Part shown: piece by piece, positions 20,266-32,972 of the stretch
How positions within the stretch are numbered: position 1 is the stretch's first letter
Layout of the letters: each line of letters begins with the position of its first letter
Assembly (NCBI RefSeq): GCF_022539505.1
Contig: NC_061510.1
Location: 267,477,687-267,541,686 of the forward strand
DNA from: Lolium rigidum
Lineage: Eukaryota > Streptophyta > Magnoliopsida > Poales > Poaceae
Direction of reading: 5' to 3'
Length of the DNA stretch: 64,000 bases
Program-made: the position numbers and the translations under genes
Notes under the pieces: generated by a model
Database searches by the model: none
What the model was told of the DNA's origin: nothing
The model's input: the letters and a program-made list of their open reading frames with translations, nothing else

Positions 20266-23200
20266 TCTCTACTACTTAAAAAGAAGGAACGTGTTCCCCC
20301 TTCTCCCCCTACTTTCTTTGTCCTTTTGGTCGTCCTCGTGGTAGTACCCGCACGCGTCCATATGGGCCAGGCCCAACTAAAACTGCCATCGTCTCCTGCT
20401 TTATACTCCCATCAAGCCAGGACGCCTAAGGTTTCGGCGCCGCCACGACCGGCATGGTCTCCCCCGGGGAAAATCCTGACGCCACCTTCCTCGTGCCTTG
20501 GTGGAGGGGAACGCGGTAGGGCGCCGCAAGGCATCGGGGCAGAGGTGGAGGCGCTGCACGGAGGAGATGGAGGTGCTACGACGTTATTGAAGGAGGCGGC
20601 TACACAGTAGAGGCGAAGGAGATGAGCAGCGGAGCAGCGGCCGTGGTGGCAGGAAAGACATCAGCGTGAGCTCCTCATTCCAATTGCTGTCTCCCTTAAT
20701 TAATTTAATTCTATTTCGCTTCTAGGGTTTGATGTCAAGGAGATTCCTATGCCAATGGTGTCAGCGACCAGAAGTGATCAACCTTCTTAGGTATTGCTGC
20801 CTAATTCCTCCTCCATCGTTTTCATGTCGAAGAACTAGCGTACGTTGGTGCTGCAGTACCAGGCGTGCTCCCTCTCCTCATCTGTTTGATTTTGTTTTCC
20901 CTCTCCTCACATATCTTGATTTTTTAAATCAACCTCACATATCTTGATTATTTCAGGTTGGCCTTTGTCTCTACAGGAGCGCGGCTAAGAAGATCAGATT
21001 CTTGCCATTCAGATTGGGGATGCCCCCCTTTCACAAAAATGCATGTGTTTGTGTTTATACATGGCAACTCAAACATTTTCTCATCTTATTACTGACGCAC
21101 TAGGTGAATGTGAGCAGTTCATTGTTAGCCTCATCACCTCTCTGTTTCACGTGTTGCAAATTTATAGGCTTGCTGATTCATGTGAAGAAACTAAATTAAA
21201 CTTCATGGTAGGTACACGTCAATCATACAAGCATGAGGACATGGAAATTAAAAGGCAAGGTGATTATGTGATTTTTATTGTGATGCCAAATCATCTTTCT
21301 TGCCTGTTGGTAGCTGCTCCTAAGAGAATAAGATTTTTAATTGTACCTCTTTAGATGCAAGCATCTTCTTATCAGTGAAACTGCAACGATTTTTCAAAGT
21401 AAATTGAAGTGAACTAGATCTATCATTTAGACTTGAATGCTAATTGGATATGCAGGGACACTGGGTAGTAAAGTTTTCTAGGAGTGCATATGTAGATTAA
21501 GAAGTCTGATACTTTTCAGTGTATTCTCACGGTTATTCTTAGTGTATATTATGCAGCTTAAGTAGAGTCACATGAAGGTGAAGTGAGGCAACCATGACAG
21601 GAAAGATGATTTTGATGCACACAACCTATTTAGTGAAATACAGGTTCTTGGGTTGTCCCTCCGTAAGTTCCTGTGCAATTTATTTATCGTGCTGATTGTG
21701 TGGAGTTTGGAGAGCGGCCATATGCAAGGGGGAGCTGTCAGGTGTTAATTTGGAGAGTGGGTATATGCATGGTATCATGTGAATTACGTTGTTATTATAT
21801 GGTTAGTTATCTCATACACCTACAGGAAAGTTCGTATTTACTATCTTAGAACCTTTGTAACATTTCAGATTATGATATCATTTTAGTGGAAATTTGCATA
21901 TACTGGTTAGAGCCTTGGTCTAGAAGTAGAGGTTCTGAACTAAATCAAAGGTAATTCTGTTACATCGCTGCATAGGGCACTTGGATGGAGGAAACTTAGC
22001 TTACCGTAGCCAGTCCAGACTGAAACTATATGTGTTTTTTTTAAATACCCATCCTTAAAAGTTCGTGTTTCACATACTTTTATAGTGGTTTAGCACAACA
22101 ACTTTGGAAATGGCGGCGGGCGTGGTTCTTCTGTGACTGCCTCTGGACGGCAGGCTGGGTCGACATCTCGTGGCTACGGGCATGCCTATCGCGGCTCTTG
22201 CCAGTTGTTCCTGGTATTTCGTCTCCGCATGGTGTGCCTTCTGTGTTCCTGTTGTCCTTTAGGTTTCCAAGTTGTTGGTTTATATTATCACTTTTGATAT
22301 CAGTATGTTTTCTTTTATTCCTTCACTAGGCAGTACAATTGTCATTTTGATATCGCCCCTCTGTCTAAATGGTCCATAAATCCTCTTGAACTAAATAGCA
22401 CTTTCTATGTAGGTATGGTTATTATTTTAGACCCTTGTGTTGTGTTTTGCTATGATGGGTAATGACAAATTAGTGAAATCAGAATGCCCAGATAAAGCCA
22501 TCTGCAGAACAAGTTTATAAATAGATGTGCATATGCCATGAGAAAATCAGTATATGCATCTTACAGTTCTATTGATGCCCAAAAGCAACATATTTTTTTA
22601 GAAGGTACAAATTCATTTCGATGTATATGTTGATTTTCTTTATATGCAGACCAAGTTCATAATTTGACAATGAGTTCTCAAACAACCTGAAAAATTCATG
22701 GAGTATGCATGGAGCCAATAGGATATGTGAACATGTTGGAGATAATATGAACTTCTATCCTCCTTTTAAGAAACAAATATGGTATTTGATTTGGTTTTAT
22801 TCTTATCTTTTTTAATGGCAGTACTACTTTTTCTTCTATTTTAGTGGTGGTACTGATTTTATATTCCCCTTTGTGAAAAAATATGGTATTTGATTTTAGC
22901 TATTCGGAGCTATTCGTCAGTAGTGGTCGTGCACCCCAAACCTGATACTTACTTTGCAGACTCGCAACGTATGTATGTGTCATTTGAAGCATGGATTGCT
23001 AATGGAAAGATCGAGGTGATTCGGTGGATCTACATAAGGAGGAAGATTCGTGGACGTGGTGGACCAAGGCAGGATCTTGGGGATGCTCGGCTAAAACAAG
23101 CTTGGAGGAGCCAAGCAAACGCCGGTGCTAGCTTTGAGGAGGCCATGTGTAAGGATGACCACACCATGCGCACCCCGCGGTGTTTCTATGTACTGGCCTA

Positions 23201-23771
23201 TCTCAGCTGCCCTTCTTTGTATCGCTTTTTGCGTGTACATTTTCGCTATGCTTTTCTAATTTAGATCTATTTATATGAACACAAAAATTATTAGCTTACC
23301 GTATTAACCAAACAGATAAAGAAAGTTCAGAACATAACAAACAATTTATTTGGCTCAACAGGAAGAATTGGGAACAGATCAATACAGTTAGTTAGTACAG
23401 ACAAATGAAATTTCTGGTTTGCACGGAATGAGCACTGATTACCTCAATGTAATTGTAGAACCAACATGATGTTTGGTCAATTCAAGGTTCAGTTCGGCAT
23501 CTGTAGGATTTATGCGGTTGCAATGCCGATATGTAAAAATAATCCTTTTGTAGCTTTTGGACTCCATAAACTTAAGGGACGGCTCATGGGGACGACTCCA
23601 TAAACCACACAGATGCACAACATTGTTATCTTGTTATTGCGTTTAGTATTATCATGTTGTAATACATTATGATATCTCTTATTTATTTTAACGTAGTGAG
23701 TTGTGAATTATATATGTGCATTGAGAAATTAAATTTCAGGACCCGTAGCAATGCACGGGCATTTGTACTAG
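20266..23771 (+). mobile_element. Non-autonomous Helitron
   Basis: The 5' end is TCTCTACTACTTAAAAAGA after an A (20265). The 3' end has a hairpin (CCCGT, AGCAATGC, ACGGG at 23742-23759), eight spacer bases, then CTAG (23768-23771) followed by T. These are the Helitron hallmarks: 5' TC, 3' CTRR with a preceding hairpin, insertion between A and T, no target duplication. The 3.5-kb interior has no Rep/helicase ORF. A GC-rich segment (20330-20670) resembling a gene 5' region and a Gly/Arg-rich short frame near 22100-22210 could be captured host exons, but I cannot name a source. Confidence 0.75.
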
Positions 23772-25835
23772 TGTCATAAAAAGGGGGAAGATATATCACC
23801 AACTTTACTTGCTGAAGAAAGACATTTTCCGCAAAATCTGCCTTTTTTATATATCCAACAATCGCACAAAATTATAGCATAAAGATAATGAGATCTAGGA
23901 ACCTAGCCAATTGTGCGAATACATAAAAGAATGACGGTTGAATTTAAATTTAGCAAGAAACAATTTTCATGACCTTGGATACCGATCTTGTTTTGTAGTC
24001 ATATTGTCAGTTCCACCAATCTTCCCTTTTTTTTACGAGGAAGTTATAAGAAAATTATTATAGATAAAATGAGGGAAAGTACAATGAAGATTTAAGAAAC
24101 ATCACAGGCGTATGCTTTCTCAGGAAACAAAAAGATCTCTCAGATTTATTATTAGCACAATCACTGCCTAGCATTTTAGTTGCCTTGTCTCTAACTCCAT
24201 TGCTTTTTCAAACTAGTCATTTTCCAATCTATTCAAATGACTCAGTTGACGCTTGTATGTCACACTCATTGCCAAGAGAAGTACTTGCCTAGCTAAACTA
24301 TTTATAGATGAAACTTCTTAATAACAAATAAAGTTGAAATGGATGGTCCTCATTGGCTTGGCCTTTTTGTCACAATCATGTTGTGCGCCTTATAGCTAGT
24401 TTACTTTACATTATGGCTTGTCAATTTAAGGATTGGGATGTGGGGCACAAAGAAAGATTTTGGGGGGGAATTTCTCCTGACCTTTTGACCTTGGAGGGGC
24501 AGTACTTATGCTCGTTTTTGTGCAAGTTAATTTTCCCCATGTAATAAAAAATCACACTGCTACCAAGTCCAATATAAACTGATACGAGACTATTGTCGAT
24601 GATAAAAATGTGCCGCTCCACAGCTCAACTATCATTGTGGGTGGTGGTAGGGCTTTGAACTAGGTTAAGGTGGATAAAGTTTGATCAATTGTGGCCTTGG
24701 GGATTTGGACCTATTGTTGCCGAAAACACCTACGTACATGGCCACATTTATGAACTCACTGTGAAAGATATAGAAGGATACATGTGGACACAACTATGGC
24801 TCAATATATGGACTAGATAGAGACTGAAACAAGTAAATGGATAGTGAATGGAGGGAGTATCTGCTATCCTTCTATATTGCAAGATTACAGTTAGGATATT
24901 CTCAATGTGAAAGTATGTGTTGCCGTGATTTTATTTGCGGCTGGCTGGTCTTTTCAACCGATGGACATGAACGTTTGGTCCCTTCACTTGTAACTTTTCT
25001 AGCTGAGACATAAGCATCAAAAGTGACTAATTATTTTTTGATAGAGACATTGAAATCCCATGTCAAAATAATAGAGATGCATGTGGTAGTTTGTGCATTA
25101 CATAAAGCACATTTCGATAAGGTGGCGTTGTTTGAGTTTAAGTTTACGTGTTAAGCACTTAAGCTTTTGACATATAGAAACAAGCATGATCCATGTGGTA
25201 ATGAAAAGGTGAGTTCATGCACATGCTTTTTTATGCCAGAAACTTCTACTTAGCTTACTGTCGCACCAAACTGATAGAACAAAAGTCGAAACACACAAAC
25301 CTCAACAAGGGTACAATGTTCACAGTTTGCCGTGTTTTTGTGACTACTTATATGAAGAGGAGTGTTTGTCTTGCGAGGGCCAACAGGAGTAATAGAAATA
25401 AAATACAGTAAAGAAATAGTAATTAATGTGTTATGCACTTATGCATATAGTAAGGTAATAAAATAGTATTACAATTAGGGCCAATAAAAAAAAGAGGAGT
25501 TTGCCTTATTATTCAAATCTTTATGTCACACCTGTTTTGATCTACATTAGTTGTGGCATTTCTGTCCAAGTAACATAAAGCTAAGAAAAAAGAACAAACC
25601 AACAAGGCCTACGACACAGCACGCTTGTAATGCAATATTCCCTCTTGGTCGCCTTTTACCCACCAAACACACGCACAAACCGAGGACACGAATAAACTTG
25701 TGTTTGAGCGACCCTAAATTAGTTGGGCGATCATGACTGGTACTCCACTGTTCCTAGACCCGCACAATGTAGCTTAAAATTGTCGTGTACCAACTACGCG
25801 CCGTTGTCGTCCATGCACACGCACGCAGGAATTAA
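23772..25835. other. Intergenic, nothing recognised
   Basis: AT-rich DNA between the Helitron and the LRR gene. A GGAGGGAGTA sequence at about 24853 looks like a lone Stowaway end. The last part should hold the LRR gene 3' UTR. No gene supported. Confidence 0.4.
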
Positions 25836-27002
25836 TTATAGCCTTTTAGGCGGCGGAAGGATGCAGCCGTCGGCGGCGCAGTGCACGGGCGGGCGGTGGT
25901 CGAAGGCGACGCACTGGTCGTGCGACCGCTGGTGCGGCCAGTCGGGGATGCAGTTCATCCGGTCGTCGCGCCTGGGGATGTGGAGGCAGGACACGGGCTC
26001 GTCGCAGAAGTAGTTGCCGACGAGGGTGAGGTTCTTGAGGTTGGGCAGCAGGCAGACGGACTCCGGCACCGCGCCGGAGAGCATGTTGTAGCCGACGTTG
26101 ATCACCTCGAGGCTCTCCATGTCGCCGATGGCGTCCGGAAGCTCCCCTGCGAATTCGTTGTGGCTGAGGTCGAGCACCTTGAGATTCTTGAGCTTGCCGA
26201 TCTCCGGCGGGATGCAGGAGCTGATGCTGGTGTTGAGGAGGACGAGCTCGACGAGCGTGTCGGCCATGTCGCCGATACTGGGCGGCAGGCAGCCGGCGAG
26301 CGCGGTGTTGGCGAGGACGATGACGGAGGCGGTGGAGTTGGTGATGCCGCCGCTGGAGAGCGAGACGTTGAAGCGGTTGTCGTTGGCGAAGAGCGCGTCG
26401 AGGCTGAGCTGCCGCCCGAAGACGGCAGGCGGGAGCTGGCCGTCGAAGTCGTTGAAGCGGAGGTCGAGGTACTTGAGCGACGGCAGGGAGGTGAGGAAGG
26501 AGGGGAAGGCGCCGGAGAGGAGGTTGTTGCTGACGTCGAGCTCGAAGAGGAGGCGCATGTGCTGCATGGACGGCGGGAGGGTGCCGCAGAAGCGGTTCGA
26601 GTTGAGGTGGAGGACGGCGAGGTCGGCGAGGAGGCCCAGGTGCTCGGTGAGCTCGCCGGCGAGGCGTCCGTGGTTGAGGTCGACGCCGGCCACGGTGAGG
26701 ATGCACGGGTCGTCGGGCGCGGCGGCGCAGAACACGCCGGTGTAGTTGCACACGAAGGGGCCGCACCAGTCAGCGGTCAGGTTCTTGGGGTCCTCGGTGA
26801 TGACGTGCTTCCATGCCTGGAACGCGATGTACGCCGCGTCCAGGCGCTCGTTGAACGGCGAGAGCGGCAGCGATGGTGGCGCTGGTGTCGGGGAGGGGGA
26901 AGGGGAGGGGAGAGGCTGGGGGAGACATGGAAGGAGAAGGGAGAGAAATATGATGTGCTTGAGACCCCTTGTGGCTGATCTTGGTTTTGACAGGGGTGAC
27001 AT
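25836..27002 (-). CDS. Secreted leucine-rich repeat protein (LRX-like without extensin domain; At4g06744-like)
   Basis: A single-exon gene of 388 residues, ATG at 27000-27002. Residues about 14-29 (LKHIIFLSLLLPCLPQ) look like a signal peptide, followed by a Pro/Ser-rich spacer (about 28-49). A segment with AYIAFQAWKHVITEDPKNLT and the Cys pattern WCGPFVCNYTGVFC forms the N-terminal cap found in LRX proteins. About ten plant-type LRRs follow (for example LKYLDLRFNDFDGQLPPAVF and LKVLDLSHNEFAGELPDAIG). The C-terminal cap is Cys-rich (CDEPVSCL, MNCIPDWPHQRSHDQC, VHCAADGCILPPP). Members of the LRX family bind wall components and RALF peptides through the LRR part. This protein stops where the extensin domain would begin, so a secreted apoplastic LRR protein is the best reading. 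Several potential N-glycosylation sites are present. Confidence 0.9.
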   Translation of the reverse strand: MSPLSKPRSATRGLKHIIFLSLLLPCLPQPLPSPSPSPTPAPPSLPLSPFNERLDAAYIAFQAWKHVITEDPKNLTADWCGPFVCNYTGVFCAAAPDDPCILTVAGVDLNHGRLAGELTEHLGLLADLAVLHLNSNRFCGTLPPSMQHMRLLFELDVSNNLLSGAFPSFLTSLPSLKYLDLRFNDFDGQLPPAVFGRQLSLDALFANDNRFNVSLSSGGITNSTASVIVLANTALAGCLPPSIGDMADTLVELVLLNTSISSCIPPEIGKLKNLKVLDLSHNEFAGELPDAIGDMESLEVINVGYNMLSGAVPESVCLLPNLKNLTLVGNYFCDEPVSCLHIPRRDDRMNCIPDWPHQRSHDQCVAFDHRPPVHCAADGCILPPPKRL

Positions 27003-27092
27003 TTTTGTCTGGATTTTGGGTGCTTAATTATGAGCTTGGGACTCTGGGAGATGGAGTGTACTACTGTGGTATACTCTTGGATTTTGAGGTGG

Positions 27093-27101
27093 TTATATAT
27101 A
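27093..27101 (-). promoter_or_regulatory. TATA box of LRR gene
   Basis: The minus strand reads AGTATATATAACC about 95 bp upstream of the ATG. By position a good core promoter candidate. Confidence 0.5.
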
Positions 27102-28550
27102 CTGGTTTTGGGTGAGGGGGTTGGAGGGAGATGATCACTAGTTATATGCTAGCTTGGTCATGGATGTTGACTTAATTATCATAATGCTTTTTCATTGGTT
27201 GGTCGCTGGAATGCCATGCATGCATATACAACAATCTTAAGGTTCTTTTTTCAAAAGAATTTGGCAACATTTTAAGCTTCAAAAAATTCCAAAGAAAATC
27301 CAGATATGGATAATGATGTACTCTACAAGCATATGCAATCTGGACTCCAGAATAACTTATGTTCTAGAATTAATAAAAAATGACAAAATCTGATGGAATT
27401 TTGAGGTTGAAAGTTTACTGTATTCGCAACTTTAGATGTTAGATTTTGTGTTTTTATGTAGCCCAAAATACTGGGTATTTCGAGTCTTCAACCACACCCC
27501 TTCTAAATCCAACCAGCTAATTAACACAAAAATAAAATCACCGACCCGAGGTACTAAATGTGAATAGTATGAGTGAACGAACCACAAAGTGGCTCTACCC
27601 CGTAGCTCAAGTGTATTGGCTCTCTGCATATTCGATCTATTTGTGACCGATACGCCATCCTTTACAAAACAGATGGAGTATACATTAGATGGGGTTAAAA
27701 TATAATTTTATAAACTTTGAATCAAGCATAAGGAAAAATATCAACAATTATAACACCAAATCAGTATTATCAGAAATATCATGAAATAAACATGATCACT
27801 ATAGAATTGCATGCCTACTTGCCTAGCCAATTTAACTAAAAGACCGATCTGATGGAAGGGTGCTAGACACTATATTTATATTTAACAATCACGACTCACG
27901 AGAATAAAATCATCACTTAGTTGTATGCTCATGGTGATGTTCTTCGTGATGTTTCATGAATGTAGCCTTCACAACGTATTTCCCTCAGGACAAGCTTGTA
28001 AAATATAAAGGTAGCCTAACTTGCACCTTTGTTCAACCTTGATGTGAGAATCATGAAGACCCATTCTTTTTACGCTGTAGCCATGGGAAAACTCTGAAAT
28101 GATATATGGGGGTGATAATGGTTTTTAGTGACATGTGTGTGAGTTAGAATACAAATGACAACTTCAGTTTTTTTTTTTTTTTGCCTATTGCACTTGATTA
28201 CAGGGGACCACATTCACCTTAATAACACACTCATGATTATTCTGCTTATGAATGCATTCTTATGAGTTTTGTTGCTTCAATATTCCTAGTAGTTCGAGTA
28301 CACAATCGCTCCTGCTAATAGCTTGTCATATTGCTTGGATTCGAGATAAATTTTGGAGCCACAAGCGGCCAAGTTTTATGGAAAGAAATGACCCATTCCT
28401 CAACTCCTCGTGACTTAGATAGTGAATATTTAAATGGTGCCTTGTGTAAACTACAAAGCCTATTCGAGGATTACATATCTATGTCGCAACTCGCAAGCCT
28501 CGCTTGAACGTGTGAGGCTGTTTTGTACGTTTGGAAAAAATGGTTAAATA
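27102..28550. other. Intergenic, nothing recognised
   Basis: AT-rich upstream region of the LRR gene. A T tract (28167-28181) is the only notable simple feature. Confidence 0.4.
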
Positions 28551-28608
28551 CTCCCTCTGACATCCAAACTTAGATAAAATTGAGACATCCTTTGTTGGAC
28601 AGCGGGAG
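28551..28608. mobile_element. Short Stowaway-like MITE remnant
   Basis: 58 bp between TA dinucleotides with ends CTCCCTCTGACATCC and GGACAGCGGGAG. It is shorter than standard Stowaways, so probably an internal deletion derivative. Confidence 0.6.
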
Positions 28609-28676
28609 TATGCTATGGATGTTTCTTAAATATGGACACTGATAAAACTCTTTAAGGATGGTGAGGGTGTGAGGTA

Positions 28677-28800
28677 CTCCTTATGTTGCAAAGTATAAGA
28701 CGTTTTTGCAAGCTGAAACAACTTACCCAAATATTTTATATTACTTTCCACTAATATGGATACATCTATATTAATGGCAACTAATATGGATCGGAAGGAG
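28677..28800. mobile_element. Stowaway-like MITE
   Basis: 124 bp with TA on both sides and terminal inverted sequences CTCCTTATGTTGCAAAGT and GGATCGGAAGGAG; the AGTATAAGACG motif after the 5' end is typical of grass Stowaways. Confidence 0.7.
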
Positions 28801-29193
28801 TATAAAACATTGCATCCACATGTACACACCCTTGCCAATGTGGACGTGCTCCCGGAGGACGGTCGACCCTGCCACCCTGAATTGTTGAATCCGCGAAATC
28901 TTTAACTGAAATCTTTCCGGGCAACTCGGATAATGGATTACCCCTACCTGTGGTATGATTTTTCATGTGTGTACAAATTTGTACTGTTGGTCAAAATTTC
29001 ATACACACGGTCTAAATGAATTCTTAGATATTGCAAGTTGCCTGGTTTCATAGCAAAAAAAATTAGACGGAAGGTTCGAGCGGAGCTCGGTTTTAATTTA
29101 ATGAAGCAACCATCGGCTGAGTCACAGTTTTACAGAAACCACATCACACAAAGTCTCGCATCGCCGCCGGATACGGAAGAAGTGGCCCGAGGT
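28801..29193. other. Intergenic, nothing recognised
   Basis: Short low-complexity frames only. No coding signal. Confidence 0.4.
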
Positions 29194-29523
29194 AAGGGCA
29201 CGTACAATGGGGTGATGTCAGCCTTCCCTTAGAGATGCCACATCAGATTTTTTGCTCAGTTGGAGGAGAGAGAATAAAGAGAGAGAAGACTGTCTTCACT
29301 TAGCTAAGGGATCATCTCTTACGAAATAAGGGAAGACTATTTTCTTCATTGTATCACATATGTCTTCGCTTAGCAACAAATTTCCTACCAAAATTTAATT
29401 ATTAATATTAATTGCTAGAGATAGCAGTAAGAGATAATGCGTTGTATGACTTCTATCTAATGCATTCTCTAGCTGATGTGGGGGGTGGGAAAACATGCCT
29501 TCTCTACCATTGTACATGCCCAT
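29194..29523. mobile_element. TIR MITE (Mutator- or hAT-like)
   Basis: About 330 bp with terminal inverted repeats AAGGGCACGTACAATGG and CCATTGTACATGCCCAT (one mismatch in the GGGCA.GTACAATGG core). The flanks CCCGAGGT (29186-29193) and CCTGAGGT (29524-29531) are a possible 8-bp target duplication with one mismatch. The superfamily is not certain. Confidence 0.65.
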
Positions 29524-30556
29524 CCTGAGGTCCTAACTCACATGGCCGACTCCCTAACCAAACACACAAAAAAAGGAGGAGAACTAATCTCGGATCTAAG
29601 GTCCTGCCTCCTAGCCACCGGATGTTTTATAGTATTCATCCGGGCCAAACGGGGCCTTGACACTCTTTGGTTCAAGATGGTACAGAGTTTTCCGCACCTA
29701 GCAACGCTGGATGGGTGTCATCTATGCTGCAAACTTTTGGAGATCGGTCGACCCAAAAGTAAGTGCATGTACACTAGGCCAATTAATTTATTTGAATGCA
29801 ACTACAACTAGGATAATCGATTCTAGCAGCACTACACACAGAAAGGAGGGATTCGATCAGGTGAGATGTCATATAATCCCGGTCTCATTCCATGTCTCGA
29901 CGTCCCAATTAAGCGCACGGTGAGGTCATGCTTGAGCTTCACAAAATGCGCTAGCTAGAGCCTACGTGTGGTAGTGTTTATGCGAAATCTCAATCTAGAT
30001 GGTGTAATTCCCACTCTTACACATAGTGTGAACCTGTAGCAGTGCTTAGCAAGATTAAGCTCGAAAATTTCAAAATGGAAATGGATTCGTACGAACTCAA
30101 TCTTGAAATGAGTGGAAATCATATATCAGAGATTTTAGAAAGGGTTAATTATTGGTTTGCCACTATAGTCCGCGCAACACTCAGTTTTGAAACTAGAGGA
30201 GAATGGTGCTCAGTTTTGCCACCAGTCTGTGTGCAACGACTCGTTACGTGAGTCTGCCGTTTCATTCAGGTCAACGTCCTTGACTCGGCTGTTTCAGGTG
30301 GGACCAGGCGGAGACGCGTTTGAAAAGAGGACAGTTGCTGGCCGTTTCACGTGGGACCCACAAGGTAACCATTGGAGCTCAACCCCATTTAAAATCGACC
30401 TGAACGCGCGGCAGAGCTCGCATCGGTGAGCAGAAATCGACGGGGTTGGAGACGGCCCCTCGCAGAGGTGCGACGCGGGCGACTGAGAGGGCCTTGTTGA
30501 CGGGGAGCGCCGCCGACGGCGGGAGCTGCGGAGGGCGCAGCCGTCTGCCAAAAGCA
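29524..30556. other. Intergenic, left flank of the CACTA unit
   Basis: AT-rich, then GC-rich from about 30180. The GC-rich part may be the remains of a gene promoter or a transposon interrupted by the CACTA insertion. Not identified. Confidence 0.4.
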
Positions 30557-30589
30557 CACTACTAGGGAAAGGCTTATAGCCGCACTCCT

Positions 30590-30970
30590 TACCGCCGGCA
30601 AATACGAGCTGAAGATGCCGACGGTAATACCTTCCAGGGGGGCCTAACAGTACCGCCGGCGAACACGTAGGACGGCGCCAGGGGTAGCTCCTTTACCGCC
30701 GGCGAAACGAAAATTGAGGCGCCGGGGGTGCAATGGGCCGCGGGGTCCCATTTGGGCCTAGCCTTACCGCCGGCGTATTGGGCCCAAAGCGCCGGGGATA
30801 CTGGGCTCTACCGCCGGCGAACGCGCGCAGTAGATGCCGGCGGTATTGCCGAGCCAGGGTGGGCCACCTGGCCTTAACTTACCGCCGGCGTTTTATGTTG
30901 TAGGCGCCGGCGGTAACGTGCCCTACCGCTGGCATTTTGGGTTGTAGGCGCCGGCGGTAACCTGGGCATG
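30590..30970. repeat. CACTA left subterminal repeat array
   Basis: About ten copies, in both orientations, of TACCGCCGGCG / GCCGGCGGTAA. Such arrays are transposase-binding sites in CACTA elements. Confidence 0.8.
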
Positions 30971-31582
30971 TCCATTTAATTAGGACGACCAGCCACCTAC
31001 CACCACCCACACACACTCATATGTGATGGCAAATCAACCCAAGCACTAGTTAGCTCATTCCCCCACCCATTTTAGCTATTTCAACCAATAAAATATGATG
31101 TATTTGAGCAAATCATGCACTACCTAGCCCCTCTAGCATGATTTGCATAATCTAGATCTAGATCTATGTCCTCCCACCACCTTTTCCACTAGATCTAGCT
31201 AGATCTCTCCATTTCTTAGATCTCTAGATCTCTCAAGCATTAAAGTCGACGTGTGGCGTCTCTCGGGTGCTTTTGGACGTCGCGGCAACTAATAGGTACA
31301 TAACTAAATGAGTGGAATGTTCATATGTTGGCGAAAATTCACGGTTATATCACTAGTACTAGTGGTGGCAAAAGGTGGTCCATATATGTAAATGCATTGT
31401 TTTGCATTTGTTTACGCGTGCAGGAACATTGAGTTGCCAATGTTTTTGCCGGAATGTTGATTAACTTCCGTTCCGTCGAATTTTGGAACTCCAGCATGAC
31501 AATATTTAGCAAAGGTCATGCCGAATTTTTCCGTGAAAATCGAGACGGCGGTGTAATCAATTATCTTGTCTTGTAGGCGGCG
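30971..31582 (+). other. CACTA 5' untranslated region
   Basis: Non-coding DNA between the subterminal array and the first TNP2 ATG. It ends TTGTCTTGTAGGCGGCG, which may be an intron acceptor just before the coding region. Confidence 0.4.
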
Positions 31583-32667
31583 ATGGTCATCGCGATGAGG
31601 GAAAGCGTCGTGGATAGATACGTGGAACGCGCGACGGCCGACATGTATCGAAATAAGCGAAAGGATATAATGTGTCCTTGTCGAAGATGCAAGCTAGGAT
31701 CGTTGTTTGACCCCTTCTCAGGCATAGTGAATCAACACCTGCTCAGGTATAGTTTCATGGAGGGGCATACTCCGTGGATGAGTGATGATGGAGATGATGA
31801 TATCGATGGTGATGATGATGGAGATGATGATGGTGGAGATGATGATAACGAAGGTGATGGAGAGGATGCCCCACACGACAATGGAGAGGAGGTTGAAGAG
31901 GATGGCGCACACGTTGATGGTGATCAAGAAGGCCGGGAAGAACATGCGGCCGACGAGGACATGAGTAGAAATACCCCGCTAACCGCGGCCGTGCAGGACC
32001 GTCATGTTCGGGAACTTCTTCTCAGCAACACATCGACCGACCCCAAAATCGCTGGTAGACGGAAGGCTAAGGCTGGATCAACTCGAGGTAGACTCGAGAA
32101 CTCCGTTGTACGATGTAGCTCGTGGGACGGAGGAGAGCCGTCCGAGATACGCTCTCGATATTATGGAGATGAAGGCAAAGCACAAATGGACGGACACAAG
32201 CGTGGACGAACTCTTCGGATACTTGAAGATCCACTTTCCTAAAGATAACACGTGTGCCGGTAGCCTACAGGAGGCCAAGAAAATCGTGTGCCCTCTCGAT
32301 TTACCGCACCTGAAATACCACGCATGCATCGAGTGATCGCGTAATATATCGGAACGAGCATGCCAATCTCGATACATGCCCACGAGTGTGGCGAATCTCG
32401 ATACAAGAGAGGGACAAGAAAATCTCCTCGAAAAGTTGTGTGGTACTTCCCGCTCACGCCCCGTCTGCAGCGGTACTTCGTGGACCCCAAGGAAGCAAAG
32501 CTCATGCGCTGGCACGCGGAAAGAAAGGAGGCGGTGATGCATGATGTGGAGCGGGTTGAAAACCCAGTGCTAACACACCCTTCGGATGCAAGCCAGTGGA
32601 AAACATTAGACGATGAGTATTACGAAGAATTCGGGAAAGAACCAAGGAACATCAGGTTGGGTGCGAG
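31583..32667 (+). pseudogene. CACTA TNP2 transposase, N-terminal part, frameshifted and truncated
   Basis: The sequence encodes the N-terminal transposase-associated domain (VDRYVERATADMYRNKRKDI, CPCRRCKLGSLFDP, HLLRYSFMEGHTPW), then a long acidic Asp/Glu/Gly linker (about 31780-31970). The frame shifts by one near 32060 and continues LDQLEVDSRTPLYD and SVDELFGYLKIHFPKDN. After a stop near 32335 it shifts again into KSPRKVVWYFPLTPRLQRY, KLMRWHAERKEA and DEYYEEFGKEPRNIRLGAS. That order matches TNP2 proteins of En/Spm elements. The gene is cut at 32667 by a copia LTR, just before the DDE core. The remaining core is not visible on the other side of the gap. Confidence 0.85.
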
Positions 32668-32972
32668 TGAAGGAGATATGCCCTAGAGGCAATAATAAAG
32701 TGGTTATTATTTATATCTTTATGTTTATGATAAATGTTTATATATCATGCTATAATTGTATTAACCGAAACATTAGTACATGTGTGATATGTAGACAAAC
32801 AAGAAGTCCCTAGTATGCCTCTTAAACTAGCTTGTTGATTAATGGATGATTAGTTTCATAATCATGAACATTGGATGTTATTAATAACAAGGTTATATCA
32901 TTATATGAATGATGTAATGGACACACCCAATTAAGCGTAGCATAAGATCTCGTCATTAAGTTATTTGCTATA
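32668..32972 (+). mobile_element. Copia LTR fragment (BARE/Angela-like), cut by the assembly gap
   Basis: It begins TGAAGGAGATATGCCCTAGA and continues with AGGCAATAATAAAGTGGTTA, which resembles the start of Triticeae BARE/WIS/Angela LTRs from memory. It interrupts TNP2 after GCGAG (32663-32667). The rest lies in the gap. Confidence 0.75.

Noticed and set aside
25846..26978. Long overlapping frames antisense to, and in other frames of, the LRR gene (215-365 residues)
   Set aside because: High GC keeps shadow frames open. Their residues are Arg/Ala- or Glu/Gly-biased and have no domain logic, while the minus-strand frame has a signal peptide and LRRs.
30590..30970. CRISPR-like or satellite array
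   Set aside because: The repeats are short, of both orientations and irregularly spaced, and lie at a CACTA end, so they are subterminal repeats.
31718..31964. Small frames of Met/Ile/Asp repeats on both strands
   Set aside because: They are shadows of the GATGATGAT-rich acidic linker in TNP2.
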